From the NCBI RefSeq assembly GCF_020687825.1, contig NZ_JAJEWP010000002.1, positions 1 through 64,000 of the forward strand: a stretch of DNA of 64,000 bases, given 5' to 3'. Under the pieces are notes generated by a model, which searched no databases, was not told the origin of the DNA, and saw only the letters and a list, made by a program, of their open reading frames with translations. Of the stretch, positions 24,982-32,297 are shown one piece after another; position 1 is the stretch's first letter; each line of letters opens with the position of its first letter. Both the position numbers and the translations under genes were made by a program. Origin of the DNA: Fluctibacter halophilus (GTDB lineage Bacteria > Pseudomonadota > Gammaproteobacteria > Enterobacterales > Alteromonadaceae).

Positions 24982-25097
24982 AACCTTTTGCCTTTTAAAT
25001 CCAGGCACAATTGCAGCAGTAGGTACAGTGGTACACACACCGTGATGCCAAGCGCCAACACGACGATAAGGGTCAATGCTAACTCACTTAAGTACAC
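24975..25097 (-). CDS. Single-pass membrane microprotein (40 aa), putative symporter small subunit
   Basis: This short frame begins at GTG 25097, six bases after a perfect AGGAGG (complement of 25104-25109), and ends with TAA at 24975-24977. The product reads MYLSELALTLIVVLALGITV, followed by CVPLYLLLQL and a basic tail, CLDLKGKRLW. That is one long hydrophobic helix with positive residues after it. It overlaps the end of the SSS symporter gene by 14 bases and the start of the carbamoyltransferase gene by seven, which is tight coupling. Small accessory membrane proteins of this size are known for several sodium symporters (MetS for MetP, for example), and that is the likely role here. Confidence 0.7.
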   Translation of the reverse strand: MYLSELALTLIVVLALGITVCVPLYLLLQLCLDLKGKRLW

Positions 25098-26514
25098 GGG
25101 GAGCCTCCTGCAGTTGTTGCCAGTCAAACAAGGTTGTTGCGCGGGCAAGACCTACCCGACACACCAACAGCGAAACGCTGCATGACACAATTGCAGCGAC
25201 GTAAAAACCCACCAGAAAATAGCCGCAAAGACCGCTCACGGTGCCCAGCGTCATTGCCAGAGCGGCCCACTTCCCGGTCAGGCGACGATCAAAAATACCG
25301 TACACAATTGGCCAGATAGTCGACGCCACAAATGCGCCAGTGAAATTCAGCAGCGCGCCAAGGGTGGCGAGTTTAGGCAGAGAAATCAGCCAGGTGGCCA
25401 GTCCCAGCAAGACAATGATGACTTTGCTGGCTTTGAGCAAAGACATATCGTCGCTGTCCGGGCGCAGTAGTTTGCGAAACACGTCCTGGGTCAGTAAATC
25501 CGATGTCGCAGCCAGCAGCGAGTCCATGCTGGATGCCAATGCGGAGAACACCACTATGAATACAAATACGGCGCCGATGTCACCGAGCAGTTTCGCTGCC
25601 ACCATGGGGCCAACCATGTCCGGGCTGGGTGGCACGACACCAAGGGTCACGGCTGCCAGTGCCACGAATCCGGTCACAATCGGAATGGGAAGCCACAACA
25701 ATCCGGCAGTAAAGTAGGAGCGGCGCCCGATACCAGGGGCAAACGCAAATGCACGGGACCACCAGACATTGGAATGAAAGATCTCGCCAATACCGAAAAA
25801 CACGTTATTGAAGAAAAACATGATGGCGGCGGGGAACAGCAGGTTGAGCAATTCCGGCTGACGGGCACTGAGCTCGGTGTGTAGCGTCTCAAAACTCACC
25901 GTGTTGATACACACCACGGCGATCACCACCACACCGATGATGATCACAATAGACTGTACAAAGTCAGTGGCAATCACCGCGCGCAAACCACCCATCAGGG
26001 TGTATCCCACACAGATCAGCAGAATCGCCGTCATTCCGGTCAGGTAGCTGAGATCACTCAGAGCACTGAGCAGCAAGCCCCCAGCCATGCTCAGACTGAC
26101 CAGCCATCCCAGGGCATAGCACAGCGAAATGATGATAAACACCGCCCAGGCGGCGCGGCCATAGCGCGCCAGAATAAAGTCACCACTGGTGAAACCATGG
26201 GGCATCAGTTTGCGGATCCGCTCTGCCAATGGGGCGAACAGTAACAACCCCAGCGCCGCCATGCTGTATCCCAACATGCCCCAGACACCGAATTGCAGGG
26301 TTAGCTGTGGGGCCACCAAGGTGGTGTTACTGGTGATCCAGGTCGCCATTGCCGTTGCGGTTGCCAGGGCAAAACCAACGTTTCTGCCGGCCAGAGCAAA
26401 ATCGTCCAGGGTTTTGTTCTTCCGCCCCAGATACCATCCCCAGGCGAGCCAGGCAACACCAAAGGCACACAGAATAAGCAGGGCAGATGTACTGTCGATT
26501 TGGACGGCTTGCAT
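25084..26514 (-). CDS. Sodium:solute symporter (SSS family, urea-transporter-like), 476 aa
   Basis: This secondary transporter has about 13 membrane helices. SSS features include the early helix with LAGRNVGFALATATAMATWITSNTT, the FGVWGMLGYSMAALGLLLFAPLAERIR stretch, YTLMGGLRAVIATDFVQSIV, and ALASSMDSLLAATSDLLTQDVFRK for the sodium site. The N-terminal third is closest in style to DUR3-type urea transporters. The substrate is inferred to be urea or a ureido or other nitrogen-rich solute from the neighbours. The upstream gene (26517-26924) ends two bases before its start, and the 40-aa microprotein overlaps its end. Confidence 0.85.
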   Translation of the reverse strand: MQAVQIDSTSALLILCAFGVAWLAWGWYLGRKNKTLDDFALAGRNVGFALATATAMATWITSNTTLVAPQLTLQFGVWGMLGYSMAALGLLLFAPLAERIRKLMPHGFTSGDFILARYGRAAWAVFIIISLCYALGWLVSLSMAGGLLLSALSDLSYLTGMTAILLICVGYTLMGGLRAVIATDFVQSIVIIIGVVVIAVVCINTVSFETLHTELSARQPELLNLLFPAAIMFFFNNVFFGIGEIFHSNVWWSRAFAFAPGIGRRSYFTAGLLWLPIPIVTGFVALAAVTLGVVPPSPDMVGPMVAAKLLGDIGAVFVFIVVFSALASSMDSLLAATSDLLTQDVFRKLLRPDSDDMSLLKASKVIIVLLGLATWLISLPKLATLGALLNFTGAFVASTIWPIVYGIFDRRLTGKWAALAMTLGTVSGLCGYFLVGFYVAAIVSCSVSLLVCRVGLARATTLFDWQQLQEAPRVLK

Positions 26515-26516
26515 GT

Positions 26517-26924
26517 TCAGTCTTCGCTGCGTTGGTAATTAAACAGGGTGACAAGCAGTGCAACAAACACGGCAAGACCGAGAATGAACAGGCCACCTGC
26601 CTGCCACAGTGGATAGTGCTTTACCGTAAACGGCGGTAATGACTGTGTGCTGCCATCTTTTGCTTGCAATACGGGCTGATACTCGCCATCGGGTAAACCC
26701 GACACAAAGGCGAGATCCTGTTGGTGCAAAGGGTAGGTATAGGTGATGACGGCATTGTGTTGCTTGGGTAATAAAGTTAACCGTTCATACATTGAGTTCT
26801 TATTGTTAACATTCAGGCTGATGTAGCCTTCACGCACCTGCGTAGCGCTCACGGAATTGCCGCTAAGCGCTATTAAGAGTAGGACCAACAGCATGTAGAT
26901 GATTCTTGGGTTCACCCGATTCAC
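26517..26924 (-). CDS. Exported single-pass membrane protein of the symporter operon (135 aa)
   Basis: The protein has a signal peptide (about residues 8-27), a ~80-residue periplasmic domain and a C-terminal membrane anchor (PLWQAGGLFILGLAVFVALLVTLF, about 105-128) with a short cytoplasmic tail. The periplasmic part contains GYISLNVNNKNSMYERLTLLP and LPDGEYQPVLQAKDGS, which looks beta-rich. No family is recognised. It is the first gene of the leftward operon and lies two bases before the SSS symporter, so it may be a periplasmic partner of the transporter. Start GTG 26924 is preceded by AAAAGG; a GTG nine bases later is also possible. Confidence 0.65.
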   Translation of the reverse strand: MNRVNPRIIYMLLVLLLIALSGNSVSATQVREGYISLNVNNKNSMYERLTLLPKQHNAVITYTYPLHQQDLAFVSGLPDGEYQPVLQAKDGSTQSLPPFTVKHYPLWQAGGLFILGLAVFVALLVTLFNYQRSED

Positions 26925-26960
26925 CTTTTATCGCAGCGTGAAAATCACACTAACAACAAT

Positions 26961-26975
26961 TTGAACTATATTCAA
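26961..26975. promoter_or_regulatory. Palindromic operator candidate in the divergent promoter
   Basis: TTGAA-CTATA-TTCAA is a perfect 5-5-5 inverted repeat between the two divergent operons, with a further TTGAA half-site at 26982-26986. MarR-type regulators bind sites of this size, and a marR gene lies in the same cluster. Confidence 0.5.
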
Positions 26976-27001
26976 TTTTAGTTGAAAACCGAGGAGCTGT
27001 T

Positions 27002-28249
27002 ATGGCCGATTATCCGCACATTAATCTGTCACGTTTGCAAGACGATCTCACAGACTTGTTTCAAATCGGTTACAACCCGGATACACGGGGGGTTACCCGG
27101 TTGGGGTTTACCGACACCGATATGCAAGCCCGGCATTGGTTGCTGGAGCGATGCAGTGAGGCGGGTTTACACGCTGAAATGGACGGTGCCGGCAATGTGG
27201 TGTGTCGCATTGATAAGGCGCCTGCCAACAAGGTCGTTGCAACAGGGTCGCACATTGACTCTGTGATCGACGGCGGGATGTTCGATGGCACCCTCGGCGT
27301 TTTGGCGGGGATTGAATGTCTGCGCGTGATCAAGGAGCAAGGGCTGACGTTGGAGCATCCTCTGGAAGTGTATGCGTTTGCCGAGGAGGAAGGACGGTTC
27401 GGCGGCATGATGGGGGTGCAGGCTCTGATCGGTGATATTACGCCCCAGTGGCTGATGTCGGCACACGATGTCAATAATGTGTATCTGCACGAAGAAATGC
27501 GCCGTTGTGGCTTCGAACCGATGGATGCCTTGAAAGTGAATAAAGAGCCGGGCTACTTTCACGCCTACATTGAACTGCACATTGAGCAGGGACCGGTGCT
27601 TGAAAAACAAGGTGCATCGATTGGGGTCGTCGAATCCATATCCGGTGTGTTTAAGTGGATCGTGCGACTGATTGGTAAATCAAATCATGCCGGCACCGCG
27701 CCGATGGATTTACGCAGTGATGCGTTTATGGGCCTGGCCGACTTTGCCCATGAAATTCCCCGCATCATTGATGAAGAGGGAACTGATAAAACCCGCCTCA
27801 CGGTCGGCAAGGTCGAGCTGAAACCCGGCCAGGCACATACGGTACCGGGGGAAGCGGAGTTTACGCTGGTGGGACGGGATGTCGACAATGACGTCATGAA
27901 AGCCGTGGCTGATGCCTGTCGACGGGTATGTTCTGCCATCGCACGTAAACACAACCTGATGTTTGAATTTGAACAGATGAGCTGGCTGGATCCTCAACCC
28001 ATGCACCCGACGCTGATCGACAGCATCGCCCAGCGTGCAAAAGACAGTGGTTGCGAATATTTGGTGATGCCCAGTGGCGCGGGTCATGATGCGCAACATA
28101 TGGCCCGGGTCACTCGTGCAGGCATGATTTTTGTCCCCAGCGTTGGTGGAATATCTCACGCGCCGGATGAGTGGACCCACTGGCAGGACATTGAACGTGG
28201 AGCCAATTTGTTACTGCACAGTTTACTGCACGAGGCGATAATAAAATAA
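27002..28249 (+). CDS. M20-family N-carbamoyl-L-amino acid / allantoate amidohydrolase (415 aa)
   Basis: This dinuclear metal hydrolase cleaves ureido groups (N-carbamoyl amino acids, allantoate or ureidoglycolate) to the amine, CO2 and ammonia. The metal ligands are visible: GSHIDSV (His, Asp), AEEEGRF (Glu-Glu), IELHIEQGP near residue 190, and the late SGAGHDAQHMA. The dimerisation-domain motif GKSNHAGTAPMDLR is typical. ATG 27002 follows GAGGAG. It is the first gene of the rightward operon with aconitase and fumarase, and is divergent from a urea-like symporter and a carbamoyltransferase. This supports turnover of a carbamoylated compound. Confidence 0.88.
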   Translation: MADYPHINLSRLQDDLTDLFQIGYNPDTRGVTRLGFTDTDMQARHWLLERCSEAGLHAEMDGAGNVVCRIDKAPANKVVATGSHIDSVIDGGMFDGTLGVLAGIECLRVIKEQGLTLEHPLEVYAFAEEEGRFGGMMGVQALIGDITPQWLMSAHDVNNVYLHEEMRRCGFEPMDALKVNKEPGYFHAYIELHIEQGPVLEKQGASIGVVESISGVFKWIVRLIGKSNHAGTAPMDLRSDAFMGLADFAHEIPRIIDEEGTDKTRLTVGKVELKPGQAHTVPGEAEFTLVGRDVDNDVMKAVADACRRVCSAIARKHNLMFEFEQMSWLDPQPMHPTLIDSIAQRAKDSGCEYLVMPSGAGHDAQHMARVTRAGMIFVPSVGGISHAPDEWTHWQDIERGANLLLHSLLHEAIIK

Positions 28250-28485
28250 ACTGAACTCAAATTAATATGAGGATATTTGTCTGGAGCCGTGATTTGATTA
28301 AGTAATTGAAAAATAACAGCAAAAAAATCCTATATCGTCATCTTGTTTGATTTGGGGTTGAAATAATAAATTAGAACACAAATAATATTGTGAAAGGTGC
28401 ATGCCGCATGGGCATGTTTACACAGTGATTTTTGACAGCCATGCGGCCATACGCTCAGCACATTCGCGAGAATTGAGGAGGAAAC
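28250..28485. other. AT-rich leader before the aconitase gene
   Basis: This 236-bp stretch is markedly AT-rich at its left end. It has a GCATGCCGCATGGGCATG direct/inverted cluster near 28399-28415 and ends in a strong GAGGAGGAAAC ribosome-binding site. No coding sequence is seen. A separate promoter for the aconitase gene is plausible. Confidence 0.45.
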
Positions 28486-30420
28486 ATGGCCCGTAATGTG
28501 GCGCAACAACTGATTCATTCGCATTTAACCCAAGGACAGGCTGCCCCGGGTGAGAGCATAGGCCTGACTGTAGACCAAACCCTTTGTCAGGATGCCACCG
28601 GTACGCTGGTGATGCTGACACTGGAAGCCATGGGGCTAGACCGGGTAAAGACGGAAGTATCTGCCCAGTATGTCGACCACAACCTTATCCAGGAAGATCA
28701 CAAAAACCCTGATGACCACGCTTATTTGCGCCAGGCGGCGCAGCGCTTTGGTGTCTGGTTCAGTCGTCCTGGTAACGGTATCAGTCACCCATTGCACATG
28801 CAGCGCTTCGCTATACCCGGCAAAGTTTTGATCGGGTCAGACAGTCACACCTGTGCCAACGGCTGCATGGGCATGTTGGCGATGGGCGCCGGCGGTGCCG
28901 ATGTTGCCATGGCGATGGCAGGGAATCCTGTGTATATCAATATGCCCAACATCTGGGGCATTGAGTTGACCGGGCACCTGCCTGACTGGGTCAGTGCCAA
29001 AGATGTCATTCTGACCCTGCTGCAACGACATGGCGTATCCGGCGGGGTCGGAAAAGTGCTTGAGTATTATGGGCCCGGTGTTGCAACCCTGAGCATGGAT
29101 GATCGTCATGTGATCGCCAACATGGGGGCAGAGCTGGGTGCGACAGCATCGGTCTTTCCGTCCGATGATGTGACCCGCCGCTATCTGGGCAGTGTCAATC
29201 GCGCCGACCAGTGGGTTGAGTTACGCGCTGACAAAGGCTGTGACTATGACGAACATGAGCACATTGATTTGAGCAAGGTGGAACCGATGATTGCCAAGCC
29301 GTCCAGCCCCGGCAACGTTGTCCCGGTACGTGAGGTGGTGGGAGAGCCTATCGGCCAGGCCTACATTGGTTCATCCGCCAACCCGGGGTATCGGGATTAC
29401 GCGGTGGCTGCCGAAATGGTAAAACATCGCCGGGTACCGTCCAGTGTCTCTTTTGATATCAACCCCAGCAGTCGGGACGTGTTGCAGCAACTGTCTGACG
29501 ACAAGCATTTGAGCCATTTGATTTCGGGCGGTGCGCGATTGCACCAGGCCGGGTGCAACGGTTGTATTGGCATGGGGCAGGCGCCAGCCACCAAAACCAA
29601 TAGCCTGCGCACAACCCCACGCAACTTTCCAGGTCGTTCAGGCACGGCAGATGACCGTGTGTGGCTGTGTTCACCGGAAACGGCGACGGCCTCTGCATTG
29701 GCGGGGGAAATTACCGATCCCCGTAGCATGGACATGGCCTATCCGACCTTTGATGTACCGCGCAATCTGGATGTGGAGACAACCGCGTTTGATGCCCCCG
29801 TCGAAGGTGTGATCCCGACCGCCATTGAGCGTGGGCCCAACATCGCGCCATTGCCGGACAGCGAACCGGTGGGGGATACACTGGACATTCCTGTTTTGCT
29901 GAAAGTCGGCGATGATGTTTCGACCGACGAGATACTTCCGGCAGGTGCGGAAGTGTTGCCCTATCGCAGCAACATCCCCAAGATTGCAGAATATACCTAC
30001 CATGCGGTCGACCCGGATTATGTGCAGCGAGCCATGCAACACAAATCTGAAGGTGGACATGCGATTGTCGGCGGCGCCAACTACGGGCAGGGCTCAAGCC
30101 GCGAGCACGCGGCGCTGGCGCCTCGCTATCTTGGCTTACAGGCGGTAATAGCACGGAGTTTTGCCCGCATCCATTTCCAGAATCTGGTCAACTTTGGAGT
30201 GTTACCGCTGGTATGCGCCAATGATGAAGATCATCAGACCTTGCAAGACGCAAAGCGCATTGAGTTAACGGATGTCAGGGAAGCCATTGCTCAACAAAAG
30301 CCGCTGAAGGCCCGTATTGACGGCACAGACAACGTCATTGAACTAGACTTGTCGTTGTCGCAACGGCAACGGGATATCCTGCTGGCCGGGGGGATTGTGC
30401 CCTGGGCTCGCCAGCAATAG
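28486..30420 (+). CDS. Aconitate hydratase family protein (644 aa)
   Basis: This iron-sulfur hydro-lyase of the aconitase family has the approximately 645-residue 'putative aconitase' layout seen in Aquifex, Thermus and many proteobacteria, in addition to the usual AcnA/AcnB. Features are GSDSHTCANGCMGMLAMGAGG near 118, the cluster cysteines in HQAGCNGCIGMGQ near 353-362, and the swivel-domain GGANYGQGSSREHAALAPRYLG near 528. It normally interconverts citrate and isocitrate, but family members act on homologous tricarboxylates. Its operon mates (ureido hydrolase, fumarase) suggest a dedicated substrate. It follows a strong GAGGAGG ribosome-binding site. Confidence 0.88.
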   Translation: MARNVAQQLIHSHLTQGQAAPGESIGLTVDQTLCQDATGTLVMLTLEAMGLDRVKTEVSAQYVDHNLIQEDHKNPDDHAYLRQAAQRFGVWFSRPGNGISHPLHMQRFAIPGKVLIGSDSHTCANGCMGMLAMGAGGADVAMAMAGNPVYINMPNIWGIELTGHLPDWVSAKDVILTLLQRHGVSGGVGKVLEYYGPGVATLSMDDRHVIANMGAELGATASVFPSDDVTRRYLGSVNRADQWVELRADKGCDYDEHEHIDLSKVEPMIAKPSSPGNVVPVREVVGEPIGQAYIGSSANPGYRDYAVAAEMVKHRRVPSSVSFDINPSSRDVLQQLSDDKHLSHLISGGARLHQAGCNGCIGMGQAPATKTNSLRTTPRNFPGRSGTADDRVWLCSPETATASALAGEITDPRSMDMAYPTFDVPRNLDVETTAFDAPVEGVIPTAIERGPNIAPLPDSEPVGDTLDIPVLLKVGDDVSTDEILPAGAEVLPYRSNIPKIAEYTYHAVDPDYVQRAMQHKSEGGHAIVGGANYGQGSSREHAALAPRYLGLQAVIARSFARIHFQNLVNFGVLPLVCANDEDHQTLQDAKRIELTDVREAIAQQKPLKARIDGTDNVIELDLSLSQRQRDILLAGGIVPWARQQ

Positions 30421-30426
30421 ACATCG

Positions 30427-31782
30427 ATGACTGACAGAAGCAAAAGTACCGCGCCGTTGTACGGCGAACAAACCCAATTGGCATTGCAGAACTTCACACT
30501 CAGTGGAGAGACCCTGCCGAGGCCTTTTTTACGGGCGCTCGGCTGGATTAAAAGCGCAGCCGCCTGGGCCAACGGCGAGTTGGGACTGTTACCTGCAGAG
30601 CATGCGCAATGGATTGCCCGCAGTGCGTTGCAGGTAGCCAACGGAGATTGGGATGCGCAGTTTCCGCTGGATGTGTTTCAAACCGGCTCAGGCACCAGCA
30701 CTAACATGAATGCCAATGAAGTGATTGCCACATTGGCCAGTCGCGAGATGGATGACACCGTACACCCCAATGATCATGTCAATATGGGCCAGAGCTCCAA
30801 CGATGTGATCCCCAGTGCCATACACCTGAGTGCGGCCATTGAGTTGCAGCAACGTGTTATTCCGGCTGTACATGGATTGGCTGGTCAATTAGAGGCCCTG
30901 GCCAGACAGTATCAGGATGTGATCAAAACCGGTCGAACCCATCTCATGGATGCCATGCCGATCAGTCTGGGCCAGGAGTTTTCCGCCTGGGCGGCACAGC
31001 TGCACGCGGGGATTGCCCGGTTGCAGGCGGTAACCCCGCGTCTCCATCAACTGGCTTTGGGCGGAACCGCGGTGGGCACCGGGATCAACGCCCATCCGGA
31101 ATTTGCCCATCTTGCCTGCCAACGACTGAGTGAACTCAGCGGGCTGGATATTACCCCTCATCCCAATCCATTTGTTGCCATTTCGGCGCAGGATACTGCC
31201 GTGGAGTTGAGCGGGCAACTCAACACCCTGGCGGTCACTCTGATGAAATTGTGTAATGATTTACGCTGGATGAACAGCGGCCCAAACAGTGGACTGGGAG
31301 AGTTACAACTGCACAAACTGCAAGCGGGCAGCAGCATTATGCCGGGTAAAGTTAACCCGGTGATACCGGAAGCGGTAGCGATGGTATGCGCACAGGTCAT
31401 GGGCAATCATTGTACGATGACGGTGGCAGGTCAGTCGGGCAACTTTCAACTCAATGTGATGCTGCCGTTGATGGCCGCCAATCTGCTGCGCAGTATGCAT
31501 TTGCTGGCGAATGGGTGTGAGCATTTGCAGGTCAAAGCGCTGGCCGATATTACCGTCAATCGCGAGGCTCTGTCACATCAGGTCAATCTCAACCCGATGC
31601 TGGTGACGGCGTTGAATCGACGGATTGGTTATGATCAGGCCGCCAGGATTGCTCAACAGGCAATGGCAGAAGGACGCCCCATCATTGAAGTGGCTGAGGC
31701 GATGACCGATCTATCGAGTGAGGAACTGCGCGGTCTTCTTGACCCTCGCCATCTTGCCTATCCCCACCAAGAAAAAGATTAG
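30427..31782 (+). CDS. fumC: Class II fumarate hydratase (451 aa)
   Basis: This iron-independent fumarase converts fumarate and malate reversibly. Hallmarks are FQTGSGTSTNMNANEV near 84, VHPNDHVNMGQSSNDVIPS near 115-133, GRTHLMDAMP near 165 (His, as in fumarases, not Gln as in aspartases) and the signature loop GSSIMPGKVNPVIPE near 298. It starts six bases after the aconitase stop. Its own stop overlaps the convergent marR gene by four bases. As a cluster-borne copy it may release or consume fumarate in the carbamoyl/ureido pathway. A related lyase activity on another C4 adduct cannot be excluded. Confidence 0.9.
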   Translation: MTDRSKSTAPLYGEQTQLALQNFTLSGETLPRPFLRALGWIKSAAAWANGELGLLPAEHAQWIARSALQVANGDWDAQFPLDVFQTGSGTSTNMNANEVIATLASREMDDTVHPNDHVNMGQSSNDVIPSAIHLSAAIELQQRVIPAVHGLAGQLEALARQYQDVIKTGRTHLMDAMPISLGQEFSAWAAQLHAGIARLQAVTPRLHQLALGGTAVGTGINAHPEFAHLACQRLSELSGLDITPHPNPFVAISAQDTAVELSGQLNTLAVTLMKLCNDLRWMNSGPNSGLGELQLHKLQAGSSIMPGKVNPVIPEAVAMVCAQVMGNHCTMTVAGQSGNFQLNVMLPLMAANLLRSMHLLANGCEHLQVKALADITVNREALSHQVNLNPMLVTALNRRIGYDQAARIAQQAMAEGRPIIEVAEAMTDLSSEELRGLLDPRHLAYPHQEKD

Positions 31783-32297
31783 AGCAGGTTTTTTCCGTCG
31801 ATGCTGCCCACTTCAAGCACCGGTGCGGCATCAATTTTTTCCGCGTCCATCATGCTGGCAATACGCTGCATCGTTGCGACCATCTGGCTTTGTTCCCATT
31901 CGGCCAGATCATTAAAGCGGTTGATGAAATGCTCCTGTAACGGCAAAGGGGCATCATTCAGGGCTTGCTGTCCTGTTTCACTGAGGAAAACCCCCACTCG
32001 ACGCTTGTCTTCGGTGCTACGGATCCGTTTGACCAGTTCACGCGCTTCGAGTCGATCGAGGATGCTGGTCACCGTTGCCGGACTGAGATTAATTTTCTCC
32101 GCTATCTGGCGAACCATAAACCCCGGTTCGCGGCCAATCTCCTGCAACACCAGCAATTGAGGCCCGGTCAGGCCAACTTCTTTATTCAGCTGTTTGGAGC
32201 GCATATCGATGGCACGGATCACCTTACGCAGTGCAACCAGCAATTCTTCATCTTTTTTCAATGTTCGTTTTCCTGAAAGGTCCTCGCCGGGACTCAT
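31779..32297 (-). CDS. MarR-family transcriptional regulator (CosR/EctR-like), 172 aa
   Basis: This winged-helix repressor has residues 20-50 forming the dimer helix (LLVALRKVIRAIDMRSKQLNKEVGLTGPQLLVL), and IAEKINLSPATVTSILDRLEARELVKRIRSTEDKRRVGVFLSETG giving the recognition helix and wing near 70-115. The RAID...LTGPQLLVL segment resembles the MarR regulators of compatible-solute genes (EctR/CosR), which would fit the BCCT symporter whose stop overlaps its ATG by four bases. Its likely targets are the BCCT gene and the divergent promoter at 26925-27001. It converges with fumC, and the two stop codons share bases. Confidence 0.87.
   Translation of the reverse strand: MSPGEDLSGKRTLKKDEELLVALRKVIRAIDMRSKQLNKEVGLTGPQLLVLQEIGREPGFMVRQIAEKINLSPATVTSILDRLEARELVKRIRSTEDKRRVGVFLSETGQQALNDAPLPLQEHFINRFNDLAEWEQSQMVATMQRIASMMDAEKIDAAPVLEVGSIDGKNLL

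Noticed and set aside
28486-31782. Housekeeping TCA-cycle operon (main aconitase and fumarase)
   Set aside because: The aconitase is of the short alternative type, and the pair is embedded with a ureido hydrolase and transport genes. A cluster-specific role is more likely, though not proven.
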